Below are positions 40,677 through 49,004 of a stretch of 63,577 nucleotides of DNA, in pieces. The DNA lies in contig NZ_JARJLT010000064.1 in the NCBI RefSeq assembly GCF_029335315.1, positions 1-63,577 on the forward strand. Reading direction: 5' to 3'. Each line of letters starts with the position of its first letter. Positions within the stretch are counted from its first letter, which is position 1. Made by a program: the position numbers and the translations under genes. Below the pieces are notes generated by a model. That model ran no database searches and was not told where the DNA came from. It was given only the letters and a program-made list of their open reading frames with translations. Source of the stretch: Pseudomonas citronellolis. Lineage in GTDB: Bacteria > Pseudomonadota > Gammaproteobacteria > Pseudomonadales > Pseudomonadaceae.

Positions 40677-40799
40677 AAAAAAAACCCGGGTTCTGGGGGA
40701 TGAATCCGGGTCAAGACCATTAGGAGTGTAACAATAAGGTACGCGATCCTCGGTACCTTCACTGACGGGGCACTTGGGGGGAGATGCCGCACGCCAGTA
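40677..40799 (-). ncRNA. rgsA: Probable RgsA (P16) small RNA
   Basis: On the minus strand a CCAATACTTCAAG element (40801-40813) resembles a sigma-S -10 box. About 123 nt downstream the transcript would end in ACCCGG...CCGGGT followed by eight T, a strong terminator at 40677-40711. The body has no open frame and contains an accessible CUCCCCCC stretch. RgsA, a stationary-phase RpoS-dependent RNA of about 120 nt, sits next to tatD in P. aeruginosa, as I recall. Identity is by position, size and architecture, not by alignment. Confidence 0.65.
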
Positions 40800-40940
40800 A
40801 CTTGAAGTATTGGCCAAGTTGGCGGAGCTTCCACAGCCGGCCGGCGATTTTTTAAACGGATTTGGAATACGCCTTAGCGCGCGATGGCCCATTTGCCCCT
40901 CGCGGGTCGGGGCGGGGCCGCTGGCGCGCGGCCTGGCGGC

Positions 40941-42074
40941 TTATTCCCGGGCCAGCGCCGCGACTACCCCCAATGTGTCCTCTATCACGCTTTGCGGGGT
41001 ATAGAAGTGCGGCGAGAAGCGCACCCCCGCACCACGCTGGATACACACCACCTGTTCGGCCCTCAGGCGCTCGTGCAGCCGGGCGTTGTCCCAGCCGTCG
41101 AGGCTGAAGGTCAGGATGCCGGCGCGGCGCTCGGCGTGCAGCGGGCTGTGCAGGCGCACGCCGGGAATGCGTTGCAGGCCGTCCTGCAGGCTTTGCACGC
41201 GTTCGGCCAGGGCCGCGCCGACCGCCGGCATGCCGACTTCCTCCAGCAATCCCAGGCTGGCCTCCAGGGCCACGGCGCCGAGCATGTTCGGGCTACCGCA
41301 CTCGAAGCGTTTCGCGCTGCGCGCCGGCTGCCAGTCCGCCTGGTTGTAGTTGCCGGCGTTCTCCAGCATGTGCCAGCCGTATTCCTGCAGGGCCAGTTGC
41401 TCGCGTTCGGCGGCGCGGCAGTAGAACACCCCGAGGCCTTCCGGGCCGAGCATCCACTTGTGCCCGTCGGCCATGGCGAAGGCGCAGTCGTAGGCCTGGG
41501 CGTCGAAGGGCAGGGCGCCGATCTGCTGGATGGCGTCGATGCAGAACAGCACGCCGCGCTGGCGGCAGCCGGCGCCGAGGCGCTCCAGGTCCATGCGCAG
41601 GCCGCTGGCGTACTGCACGGCGCTGATCGACAGCAGGCGCGTGCGCGGGCCGCAGGCGGCGAGCAGGTCGGCTTCGGGATCGGTGCCGTCCAGACTCACC
41701 TGAATGACCTCCACGCCGCGCGGCTTCAGCGCCTCCCAGACGACACGGTTGGAGGGGAACTCCTGGTCGCTGATGACCACCTGGTCGCCGGCCCGCCAGT
41801 CGAGGCCGAAGGCGACGAAGGACAGCGCCTCGGAAGTGTTCTTCACCAGGGCGATATCGCCGCTGGTGGCGGCGCCGACCATGCGCGTCAGGCGTTGCCG
41901 CAGGCTGTTTTCCAGCAGCAGCCACTGTGGGTAGTCGCGCGCGCCCAGGCGGATGTTCTCGTTGGCGAAGGCGGCCACGGCCTCGGCGCTGCGCTTGGGC
42001 CAGGGCGCCACGGCGGCGTGGTTCAGGTAGCGCAGGCCGGGTTCCTGCGGAAACTCAAGAGAAAGCGGATTCAT
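40941..42074 (-). CDS. Class-V PLP aminotransferase (cysteine desulfurase/isopenicillin epimerase-like)
   Basis: A 377-residue fold-type I PLP enzyme. The cofactor lysine lies in ADGHKWMLGPEGLG near residue 200, with FCIDAIQQIGALPFD before it supplying the Asp that contacts the pyridine nitrogen, and GSPNMLGAVAL after. The N terminus LNHAAVAPWPKRS matches the kynureninase/SufS-like superfamily. No Cys-loop typical of IscS/SufS desulfurases is obvious, so an aminotransferase, epimerase or lyase role is more likely; the substrate is unknown. ATG 42074 has GGAA upstream; ATG 42092 is possible. It is divergent from a TetR regulator that may control it. Confidence 0.8.
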   Translation of the reverse strand: MNPLSLEFPQEPGLRYLNHAAVAPWPKRSAEAVAAFANENIRLGARDYPQWLLLENSLRQRLTRMVGAATSGDIALVKNTSEALSFVAFGLDWRAGDQVVISDQEFPSNRVVWEALKPRGVEVIQVSLDGTDPEADLLAACGPRTRLLSISAVQYASGLRMDLERLGAGCRQRGVLFCIDAIQQIGALPFDAQAYDCAFAMADGHKWMLGPEGLGVFYCRAAEREQLALQEYGWHMLENAGNYNQADWQPARSAKRFECGSPNMLGAVALEASLGLLEEVGMPAVGAALAERVQSLQDGLQRIPGVRLHSPLHAERRAGILTFSLDGWDNARLHERLRAEQVVCIQRGAGVRFSPHFYTPQSVIEDTLGVVAALARE

Positions 42075-42141
42075 GGCGGATGTTCCGTGCATTTTGTCGC
42101 TGAATAGGCATAATACGCGGCTTCGGATTTTGACTATTTTT

Positions 42142-42153
42142 GACTGAACAGTC
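42142..42153. promoter_or_regulatory. TetR-type palindrome between aminotransferase and regulator
   Basis: GACTGAACAGTC is an inverted repeat GACTG-nn-CAGTC ending 5 bp before the TetR ATG. A GACT half-copy lies 10 bp upstream at 42132-42135. The form matches operators of AcrR/TetR regulators; autoregulation and control of the divergent gene are likely. Confidence 0.65.
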
Positions 42154-42158
42154 TTTTT

Positions 42159-42797
42159 ATGCAGAAAGAGCCGCGCAAGGTTCGCGAATTCCGTCGTCGC
42201 GAGCAGGAGATTCTCGACACCGCCCTCAAGCTGTTCCTGGAGCAGGGCGAAGACAGTGTCACGGTCGAGATGATCGCCGATGCCGTGGGTATCGGCAAAG
42301 GCACCATCTACAAGCACTTCAAGTCGAAGGCGGAGATCTATCTGCGCCTGATGCTCGACTACGAGCGCGACCTGGCGGCGCTGTTCCACTCCGAGGACGT
42401 GGCCCGCGACAAGGAGCGCCTGTCGCGCGCGTACTTCGAGTTCCGCATGCGCGACCCGCAGCGCTACCGCCTGTTCGACCGCCTGGAAGAGAAGGTGGTG
42501 AAGAACAGCCAGGTGCCGGAGATGGTCGAGGAACTGCACAAGATCCGCGAATCCAACTTCGAGCGCCTCAGCCAGCTGATCAAGGAGCGCATCGCCGCCG
42601 GCAAGCTGGAGGACGTTCCCGCGTACTTCCACTACTGCGCGGCCTGGGCCCTGGTGCATGGCGCCGTGGCGCTGTACCACTCGCCGTTCTGGCGTGACGT
42701 GCTCGAGGACCAGGAAGGCTTCTTCCAGTTCCTCATGGACATCGGCGTGCGCATGGGCAACAAGCGCAAGCGCGAGGGCGATTCGCCCGCCGCCTGA
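42159..42797 (+). CDS. TetR-family transcriptional regulator
   Basis: A 212-residue TetR regulator. The helix-turn-helix region ILDTALKLFLEQGEDSVTVE continues with GIGKGTIYKHFKSKAEIY at residues 18-66. The C-terminal domain has no recognised ligand motif. It resembles the TetR protein found between tatD and etf genes in P. aeruginosa. The ATG at 42159 has almost no leader; a palindrome lies 5 bp upstream, suggesting tight autoregulation. A MoaA-like gene follows after 77 bp. Confidence 0.88.
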   Translation: MQKEPRKVREFRRREQEILDTALKLFLEQGEDSVTVEMIADAVGIGKGTIYKHFKSKAEIYLRLMLDYERDLAALFHSEDVARDKERLSRAYFEFRMRDPQRYRLFDRLEEKVVKNSQVPEMVEELHKIRESNFERLSQLIKERIAAGKLEDVPAYFHYCAAWALVHGAVALYHSPFWRDVLEDQEGFFQFLMDIGVRMGNKRKREGDSPAA

Positions 42798-42874
42798 ACC
42801 GCTGTCGCTGTCGGGCATTCATCCCGGCCGCGGCGGAGATATACTGCTAGGACACTCTCCGCCGGAGCCGATCG

Positions 42875-43843
42875 ATGATCGTCGACCGCCAGGGCAGGCG
42901 CTTCCGCAATTTGCGCGTCAGCCTCACCGCCGCCTGCAACTACGCCTGCACCTACTGCGTGCCGGACGGCAAGCGCCTGGTGGCGGCGCAGGACGAGCTT
43001 TCCGCCGAGAGCCTGGTGCGCGGCGTGGCCTACCTGATGGAGGCCGCCGGCATCGAACGCCTGCGCGTCACCGGCGGCGAACCCCTGGTCAGCCCCAAGC
43101 TCGACGCCTTCCTGCATGGCGTCAGCCGCCTGGGCCTGCGCGACATCAGCCTGACCAGCAACGGCCAGCTGCTCTCACGCAAGTTGCCGCTGCTGCTCGA
43201 TTGCGGCATCCGCCGGCTGAATATCTCCCTCGACACCCTGGACGCCGCGGCCTTCCGCGGCATCGCCCGTGGCGGCGACCTGGCCACTGTGCTCAAGGGC
43301 CTGGACGAGGCCCACACCGCCGGCCTGAAGATCAAGGTCAACATGGTGCCGCTGCGCGGACAGAACCTCGACCAGGTGGTGCCGCTTCTGGACTACTGCC
43401 TGGAGCGCGGCTTCGAGCTGCGCTTCATCGAGCTGATGCGCATGGGCCACCTGGCCCGCGACGGCAACGCCTTCGCCAGCCAGTTCGTCGGCTTGCCGGA
43501 GCTGCTCGAACTGATCGGCCGCGACCATCCCTACGTCCAGGCCAACGCGCCGGTGGACGCCACCGCGCTGCGCTATGAAGTGCCGGGTCGTGGCTTCTTC
43601 GGGGTGATCGCCAACGAAAGCGTGCCCTTCTGCCGCACCTGCTCGCGCCTGCGCCTGTCGTCGACCGGCTGGCTGCACGGCTGCCTGTCCTCCAGTAACC
43701 GCCACTACGTCGGCGACCTCCTCGACAAGCCCCGCCACCAGGCCCTGCCGGCCCTCCAGCGGTTGCTGGTGCGGGCCCTGGCGGACAAGCAGGAAGTGGC
43801 TTTCTCCGGCGGCGTCACGGTGATGAAGATCATCGGTGGCTGA
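42875..43843 (+). CDS. MoaA-like radical SAM enzyme (GTP 3',8-cyclase family)
   Basis: A 322-residue radical SAM protein. The SAM cluster motif is CNYACTYC (CX3CX2C) near residues 24-31. The C-terminal second cluster motif CRTCSRLRLSSTGWLHGC is an exact CX2CX13C, with the two Arg of the GTP site present, and the protein ends in GG, as MoaA does. All features of a working GTP cyclase for molybdopterin synthesis are present, but moaC, moaD and moaE are not nearby. It is probably an additional MoaA homologue. A second radical SAM gene follows after 27 bp. Confidence 0.85.
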   Translation: MIVDRQGRRFRNLRVSLTAACNYACTYCVPDGKRLVAAQDELSAESLVRGVAYLMEAAGIERLRVTGGEPLVSPKLDAFLHGVSRLGLRDISLTSNGQLLSRKLPLLLDCGIRRLNISLDTLDAAAFRGIARGGDLATVLKGLDEAHTAGLKIKVNMVPLRGQNLDQVVPLLDYCLERGFELRFIELMRMGHLARDGNAFASQFVGLPELLELIGRDHPYVQANAPVDATALRYEVPGRGFFGVIANESVPFCRTCSRLRLSSTGWLHGCLSSSNRHYVGDLLDKPRHQALPALQRLLVRALADKQEVAFSGGVTVMKIIGG

Positions 43844-43870
43844 ATCCGAACTCCCTGACCCAAGCGATCC

Positions 43871-44761
43871 ATGCACGAATTCCCCATTGCCTATATCGAA
43901 CCCGTGTTCCGCCCGCCGAGCGAAGCGAACTCGCTGATCCTGCCAGTGACCAACGGCTGCTCGTGGAACCAGTGCGGCTTCTGCGAGATGTACACGCAGC
44001 CGCAGAAGAAATTCCGCGCCCGCGATGAAGCCGAGGTGCTGGAGGAAATCCGCCGTTGCGGCGAAAGCCTGATCGTCCAGCGGGTGTTCCTCGCCGATGG
44101 CGACGCCCTGGTGCTACCGACGCGGCGCTTGCTGAACATCCTGCGGGCGATCCGTGAACACCTGCCGGAAGTGGAGCGGGTGTCCAGCTATTGCCTGCCG
44201 CGCAACCTGCGCAAGAAGTCGCTGGCGGAGCTGCGCGAGTTGGCCGACGCCGGGCTGCGCATGGCCTATGTCGGCGCCGAGTCGGGTGACGACGAGGTGC
44301 TGGCGCGGGTGAACAAGGGTGAGACCTACGCCTCGACCCTGGACGCGCTGGAGAAGCTCGGCCAGGCCGGCATCACCCGCTCGGTGATGATCCTCAACGG
44401 TCTCGGCGGACAAGGCCTGAGCGAGCAGCACGCGGACAACTCGGCGCGGCTGATGAACGCCGCTCAGCCGGAATTCCTCTCCACCCTGGTGGTCAGCTTC
44501 CCTACCGGCGAACAGCGTTTCCGCGAAGGCTTCCCTGACTTCCAGGCGCTGGGCCAGGCCCAGCTGTTCGTCGAGGTCGAGCGCCTGTTGAGCGGCCTGG
44601 AGCTGCGCGACACTGTGTTCCGCAGCGACCACGCGTCCAACTACCTGGTGCTCAAGGGCGTGTTGGGGGCCGACAAGCCGCGCCTGCTGGCCCAGGTGCG
44701 CGAGGCCATCGAGCGGCCGCAGCAGGCGCGCCTGCGCCAGGAATGGCAGCGCGGGCTGTGA
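43871..44761 (+). CDS. Radical SAM protein with CX4CX2C cluster motif
   Basis: A 296-residue radical SAM protein of the Elp3/MiaB-like fold. The cluster motif is GCSWNQCGFCEMY, with four rather than three residues between the first two cysteines, a spacing seen in a subset of B12-associated-like radical SAM enzymes. RMAYVGAESGDDEVLARVNKG (about residues 133-153) is the SAM-contacting strand. There is no second cluster or B12 domain. The reaction is unknown. It follows the MoaA-like gene by 27 bp, probably in the same transcript. Confidence 0.82.
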   Translation: MHEFPIAYIEPVFRPPSEANSLILPVTNGCSWNQCGFCEMYTQPQKKFRARDEAEVLEEIRRCGESLIVQRVFLADGDALVLPTRRLLNILRAIREHLPEVERVSSYCLPRNLRKKSLAELRELADAGLRMAYVGAESGDDEVLARVNKGETYASTLDALEKLGQAGITRSVMILNGLGGQGLSEQHADNSARLMNAAQPEFLSTLVVSFPTGEQRFREGFPDFQALGQAQLFVEVERLLSGLELRDTVFRSDHASNYLVLKGVLGADKPRLLAQVREAIERPQQARLRQEWQRGL

Positions 44762-44825
44762 TGGCGCGGAAGCTGCATCACAGCGGCGAACGCCGGCTTT
44801 CCGTCGCCGGCCGCGGAGAGATCGC

Positions 44826-45437
44826 ATGCGTTATCTGTTGTTGACCCTGGCCCTGGCGGCCCTGGCCGGGTGCATGAAGCCCAGCGACATGGCCGAGCGC
44901 ACCGGCTACTACATGGGCGACGCCGGCTTCCTCGACCACAGCCAGACCCGGCGTACCGGGAACTGGCGGTTGCAGCCGGACTCCTTCATCTACATCGCCC
45001 AGGGCCCCTTCGTGCCGCCCGGGCACCCCTACGCGCGACCCAACGTGGTGGCCGAGGAGGCCTTCGACGGCTTCGTCCAGTACTTCCCGCAGGTGCGTCG
45101 CGCCAAGGGCCCCGAGGGGCTCGACGCGGCCATGCAGGAAGCGCGCTCCGCCGGCGCCGACTACCTGCTCTATACGCGCTTCGCCCATGGCGAGGACAAT
45201 GCCGGCAACTGGGAGGAATACCAGGACACCGACAACGCCGTCGGCCGCGACCGCAGCGTGATCCAGGTGATGCTGATCGAGACCGGCAACCGCTATCTGG
45301 TGGACAGCGCCACCATCCGCAGCCGCGGCGGTTTCCTGACGTTCTACGACGCCAGCCCCGACGACCTGCTCGGCGCGCCGCTGCAAGACTACGCCCGCAG
45401 CCTGCTCGGGGTGAGGGCGACCGAGGAGTTCCAATGA
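44826..45437 (+). CDS. DUF4823-type lipoprotein
   Basis: A 203-residue lipoprotein with a short signal (MRYLLLTLALAALAGC, acylated Cys at residue 16). The mature part carries ADYLLYTRFAHGEDNAGNWEEY and DRSVIQVMLIETGNRYLVDS, typical of the small DUF4823 family of Pseudomonas envelope proteins. Residue +2 after the Cys is Met, so export to the outer membrane by Lol is expected. The function is unknown. It overlaps the DUF1285 gene by 4 bp. Confidence 0.82.
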   Translation: MRYLLLTLALAALAGCMKPSDMAERTGYYMGDAGFLDHSQTRRTGNWRLQPDSFIYIAQGPFVPPGHPYARPNVVAEEAFDGFVQYFPQVRRAKGPEGLDAAMQEARSAGADYLLYTRFAHGEDNAGNWEEYQDTDNAVGRDRSVIQVMLIETGNRYLVDSATIRSRGGFLTFYDASPDDLLGAPLQDYARSLLGVRATEEFQ

Positions 45438-45994
45438 CCGATCCAGGCAAGGCCGGCGACCTGCTGGCGCAGATTCCCGCCAGCAAGGGCCTGCCGCCCG
45501 TGCACCTGTGGAACCCGCCGTTCTGCGGCGACATCGACATGCGCATCGCCCGCGACGGCACCTGGTACTACCTGGGCACGCCGATCGGGCGCAAGCCGAT
45601 GGTGAAGCTGTTCTCCAGCATCATCCGCCGCGACGGCGACGACTATTTCCTCGTCACCCCGGTGGAGAAGTGCGGCATCCGCGTCGACGACGCGCCGTTC
45701 GTCGCCGTGACCCTGGCGGTGGAGGGGGAGGGCGAGGCCCAGCAGCTGCGCTTCACCAGCAACGTCGAGGAGGAGTTCGTCGCCGGGCCCGAGCACCCGA
45801 TCCGCGTCGACATCGACCCGCAGACCGAGGAGCCGGCGCCCTACGTGCTGGCGCGCGGGAACCTGGAGGCGCTGATCCATCGCAACGTCTTCTACCAACT
45901 GGTCGAGCTGGCCGTGCCGCGCCTGGTCGACGGTGAGGAGTGGCTGGGCGTGTGGAGCGGCGGTGAGTTCTTCGCCATCGGCCCGCAGCCGTGA
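45434..45994 (+). CDS. DUF1285 protein
   Basis: A 186-residue cytoplasmic protein of family DUF1285. Characteristic segments are PPVHLWNPPFCGDIDMRIARDGTWYY split around residues 21-46, IGRKPMVKLFSSIIRRDGDDYFLVTP, and VEKCGIRVDDAPF. There is no signal peptide and no catalytic signature. It overlaps the lipoprotein gene before it as ATGA and is followed by REP elements and a terminator. Linkage to the etf genes is conserved in Pseudomonas; the role is unknown. Confidence 0.85.
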   Translation: MTDPGKAGDLLAQIPASKGLPPVHLWNPPFCGDIDMRIARDGTWYYLGTPIGRKPMVKLFSSIIRRDGDDYFLVTPVEKCGIRVDDAPFVAVTLAVEGEGEAQQLRFTSNVEEEFVAGPEHPIRVDIDPQTEEPAPYVLARGNLEALIHRNVFYQLVELAVPRLVDGEEWLGVWSGGEFFAIGPQP

Positions 45995-46075
45995 CCGGCG
46001 GGGCCGGATCTGCCCGGTAGTTTCCGCCTGGTGGCGCTACAGCGGTTGTGGCCTCGGGCTCTCGCCGTGTTCCTT

Positions 46076-46161
46076 GTAGGAGCGCGCTTTGCGCGCGATT
46101 CGCGGGCAGGGCCCGCCCCTACAATTGTGCCCCTGTAGGAGCGGACTCTGTCCGCGATTGC
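46076..46161. repeat. Cluster of three REP-like hairpins
   Basis: GTAGGAGCGCGCTTTGCGCG at 46076, an inverse GCGGGCAGGGCCCGCCCCTAC at 46102-46122, and GTAGGAGCGGACTCTGTCCG at 46135 followed by CGATTG. A run of nine C follows. The three units share ends but differ in stem, showing that several REP subclasses occur together. Confidence 0.8.
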
Positions 46162-46200
46162 CCCCCCCCGACCGCGCCAGTCCCGCGATTCTACGAGCAT

Positions 46201-46240
46201 AAAAAAACGCCGCTTCCCGTCAGGGAAGCGGCGTTTTTTC
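46201..46240. terminator. Bidirectional terminator between DUF1285 gene and etfQO
   Basis: CGCCGCTTCC and its inverse GAAGCGGCG pair across a short loop, flanked by seven A on the left and six T on the right, so it can end transcription from both converging units. Confidence 0.9.
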
Positions 46241-46252
46241 TACGCGAGGGCC

Positions 46253-47908
46253 TTACATGTTGGGGTAGTTCGGCCCGCCGGTGCCTTCCGGGGCGACCCA
46301 GGTGATGTTCTGCGCCGGGTCCTTGATGTCGCAGGTCTTGCAGTGCACGCAGTTCTGCGCGTTGATCTGGAAGCGCTTGCTGCCGTCGTCGTTGCTCACC
46401 ACTTCGTACACGCCGGCCGGGCAGTAGCGCTGCGCGGGCTCGTCGTAGAGCGGCAGGTTCTTGCCGATCGGCACGCCCGCGTCGGTGAGCTTGAGGTGGA
46501 TCGGCTGGTCTTCCTCGTGGTTGGTGTTGGAGAGGAATACCGAGGACAGCTTGTCGAAGCTGAGTTTGCCGTCGGGTTTCGGGTAGTCGATCTTCGGCGC
46601 TTCGCTGGCCTTCTTCAGGGTCGCGTAGTCCGGGGTGGTGTCGTGCAGGGTGACCGGAATCTTGCCGCCGAAGAGGTTCTGGTCGATGAAGTTGAACGCG
46701 CCGCCGCCGATGGCGCCGAACTTGTGCATCGCCGGGCCGAAGTTGCGGCTGCGGAACAGTTCGTCGTACAGCCAGCTGCCCTTGAAGGCATCGACATAGC
46801 TGGTCAGCTCGTCGCCGCCTTCACGGCCGGCGAACAGGGCTTCGGCGACCGACTCGGCGGCCAGCATGCCGGACTTCATCGCGGTGTGGCTGCCCTTGAT
46901 CTTGGCGAAGTTCAGGGTGCCCAGGTCGCAGCCGATCAGCGCGCCGCCGGGGAAGACCATCTTCGGCAGCGAGTTCAGGCCGCCCTTGCAGATGGCGCGG
47001 GCGCCGTAGGCCACGCGCTTGCCGCCTTCCAGGTACTGCTTGATCACCGGGTGGTGCTTGTAGCGCTGGAATTCGTCGAACGGCGACAGGTGCGGGTTGG
47101 TGTAGGACAGGTCGATGATCAGGCCGACCACCACCTGGTTGTTTTCCAGGTGATAGAGGAAGGAGCCGCCCGGGTTGTCGTCGTTCAGCGGCCAGCCGGC
47201 GGTGTGCACCACCAGGCCCTGGTCGTGCTTGGCCGGGTCGATGTCCCAGATTTCCTTGATGCCGATGCCGTAGTGCTGGGCGTCGGCGTCGCTGTCGAGC
47301 TTGTACTTCTTGATCAACTGCTTGCCGATGTGGCCACGGCAGCCTTCGGCGAACAGGGTGTACTTGGCGCGCAGCTCCATGCCCGGGGTGTAGTAACCCT
47401 CTTTCGGGTTGCCTTCGCGGTCGACGCCCAGGTCACCGGTGACGATGCCGCGAACCACGCCGTTCTCGTCGATCAGCGCTTCCTGGGCGGCGAAGCCCGG
47501 GTAGATCTCGACGCCCAGGCCCTCGGCCTGCTGGGCCAGCCAGCGGCACAGGTTGCCCAGGGAGATGATGTAGTTGCCCTCGTTGTGCATGGTCTTGGGC
47601 ACGAAGAAGTTCGGCACCTTGGTGGCGGCCTGGTCGTTCTTCAGGACGTAGATGTCGTCACGCTTGACCGGGGTGTTCAGCGGGGCTTCGAGTTCCTTCC
47701 AGTTGGGGAACAGTTCGTTCAGCGCACGCGGCTCGAACACGGCGCCAGAGAGAATGTGGGCGCCTACTTCGGAACCCTTCTCGACCACGCAGACGCTGAT
47801 TTCCTGACCCGCGTCGGCGGCCTTCTGTTTCAGTCGGCACGCGGCGGACAGGCCGGCAGGGCCGGCGCCGACGATGACGACGTCGAATTCCATGTATTCG
47901 CGTTCCAC
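46253..47908 (-). CDS. Electron transfer flavoprotein-ubiquinone oxidoreductase
   Basis: A 551-residue membrane-bound flavo-iron-sulfur protein that passes electrons from ETF to ubiquinone. It has FAD motif VVIVGAGPAGLSAACRLKQ near residue 9, the long substrate/quinone domain, and the C-terminal 4Fe-4S ligands in RYCPAGVYE and NCVHCKTCDIKDP. The GTG at 47908 has AGGAG upstream and gives the P. aeruginosa-like N terminus EREYMEFDV. It is divergent from etfBA; a PsrA-type box at 48041 lies between them. Confidence 0.96.
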   Translation of the reverse strand: MEREYMEFDVVIVGAGPAGLSAACRLKQKAADAGQEISVCVVEKGSEVGAHILSGAVFEPRALNELFPNWKELEAPLNTPVKRDDIYVLKNDQAATKVPNFFVPKTMHNEGNYIISLGNLCRWLAQQAEGLGVEIYPGFAAQEALIDENGVVRGIVTGDLGVDREGNPKEGYYTPGMELRAKYTLFAEGCRGHIGKQLIKKYKLDSDADAQHYGIGIKEIWDIDPAKHDQGLVVHTAGWPLNDDNPGGSFLYHLENNQVVVGLIIDLSYTNPHLSPFDEFQRYKHHPVIKQYLEGGKRVAYGARAICKGGLNSLPKMVFPGGALIGCDLGTLNFAKIKGSHTAMKSGMLAAESVAEALFAGREGGDELTSYVDAFKGSWLYDELFRSRNFGPAMHKFGAIGGGAFNFIDQNLFGGKIPVTLHDTTPDYATLKKASEAPKIDYPKPDGKLSFDKLSSVFLSNTNHEEDQPIHLKLTDAGVPIGKNLPLYDEPAQRYCPAGVYEVVSNDDGSKRFQINAQNCVHCKTCDIKDPAQNITWVAPEGTGGPNYPNM

Positions 47909-48040
47909 TTCTCGATCTCTCCTAACTCAAGGCTCTACAGGCTATTTGTTGGTATGGGGCCGGGGGGGCTACCCCGGACAGAGCGGGGCGCAATTATAGC
48001 GACAGGGGGCAGCATAGTTATACCCCCCGTTTAGGGCAAT

Positions 48041-48055
48041 ACAAACGTTTGTTTG
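48041..48055. promoter_or_regulatory. PsrA-type operator
   Basis: ACAAACGTTTGT at 48041-48052 is a perfect palindrome. With the next bases it reads CAAAC-gttt-GTTTG, an exact fit to the G/CAAAC-N2-4-GTTTG/C box described for PsrA, the fatty-acid-responsive TetR repressor that controls beta-oxidation and etf genes in P. aeruginosa. Control here is inferred. Confidence 0.65.
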
Positions 48056-48115
48056 AAATGCATGAAACCCTGATGGAATCGGCTTCCGCGCCTTATAAAG
48101 GGGCATTCACGCGTA

Positions 48116-48141
48116 TTGACCGGACAGGGCGATGCGGTCAA
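48116..48141 (+). promoter_or_regulatory. Inverted repeat over likely etfB promoter
   Basis: TTGACCG at 48116-48122 is the inverse of CGGTCAA at 48135-48141. TTGACC could serve as the -35 box with CAAGAT at 48139-48144 as a weak -10 at 17-bp spacing, so a regulator binding the repeat would cover the promoter. Confidence 0.4.
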
Positions 48142-48254
48142 GATAGCCACGGTTTTGCGGTCGCGGTCTCGCTGGATGTAGTCGCAGATGGCGTGCACTA
48201 CCGGCCAGGCCTGTCTGGCGACATTCCTATTCACCGGAGAAAAACGAGGAATCC

Positions 48255-49004
48255 ATGAAGGTTCTTGTAGCTGTCAAACGAGTGGTTGACTATAACGTCA
48301 AGGTCCGCGTCAAGGCGGACAACTCCGGCGTCGATCTCGCCAACGTGAAAATGTCCATGAACCCCTTCTGCGAAATCGCCGTGGAAGAGGCCGTACGCCT
48401 GAAGGAAAAAGGCGTTGCCAGCGAAATCGTCGTGGTTTCGGTCGGCCCGAGCACCGCTCAGGAACAACTGCGCACCGCCCTGGCCCTGGGCGCCGATCGC
48501 GCCATCCTGGTCGAAAGCAACGAAGATCTGAGCTCCCTGGCCATCGCCAAGGCGCTGAAAGCCGTGGTCGATAAAGAGCAGCCACAACTGGTCATCCTCG
48601 GCAAGCAAGCCATCGACAGCGACAACAACCAGACCGGCCAGATGCTGGCTGCCCTGACCGGCTACGCCCAGGGCACCTTCGCCTCCAAGGTCGAAGTCGC
48701 AGGCGACAAGGTCAACGTCACCCGTGAGATCGATGGCGGCCTGCAGACCGTCGCGCTGAACCTGCCGGCGATCGTCACCACCGACCTGCGTCTGAACGAG
48801 CCGCGCTACGCCTCGCTGCCGAACATCATGAAAGCGAAGAAGAAGCCGCTGGACGTGGTCACCCCGGACGCCCTGGGCGTTTCCACCGCTTCCACCGTCA
48901 AGACCCTGAAAGTGGAAGCTCCGGCTGCCCGCAGCGCCGGCATCAAGGTCAAGTCCGTAGCTGAACTGGTCGAGAAACTGAAGAACGAGGCGAAAGTAAT
49001 CTGA
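48255..49004 (+). CDS. etfB: Electron transfer flavoprotein beta subunit
   Basis: A 249-residue AMP-binding subunit of ETF. It has [19 protein letters not shown] at the N terminus and ETF signature parts [10 protein letters not shown] and [21 protein letters not shown]. With EtfA it accepts electrons from acyl-CoA and other dehydrogenases and gives them to the ubiquinone oxidoreductase encoded divergently. Its stop overlaps etfA as TGATG. Confidence 0.97.
   Translation: MKVLVAVKRVVDYNVKVRVKADNSGVDLANVKMSMNPFCEIAVEEAVRLKEKGVASEIVVVSVGPSTAQEQLRTALALGADRAILVESNEDLSSLAIAKALKAVVDKEQPQLVILGKQAIDSDNNQTGQMLAALTGYAQGTFASKVEVAGDKVNVTREIDGGLQTVALNLPAIVTTDLRLNEPRYASLPNIMKAKKKPLDVVTPDALGVSTASTVKTLKVEAPAARSAGIKVKSVAELVEKLKNEAKVI

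Larger units (their letters stand above)
47909..48254. promoter_or_regulatory. Divergent etfQO-etfBA promoter region
   Basis: These 346 bp carry no gene. They hold a PsrA-type box (48041-48055), a TTGACCG/CGGTCAA inverted repeat (48116-48141) and AT-rich stretches such as CATAGTTATACC near 48013 on the etfQO side. Both operons probably start here. Confidence 0.6.

Noticed and set aside
40861-42107. A 400-codon plus-strand frame opposite the aminotransferase
   Set aside because: It is the complement of a well-supported PLP enzyme gene and lacks any motif.
46161-46172. Run of nine C next to REP elements considered as a phase-variation tract
   Set aside because: It lies in non-coding DNA between a gene end and a terminator, with no start codon or promoter it could switch.
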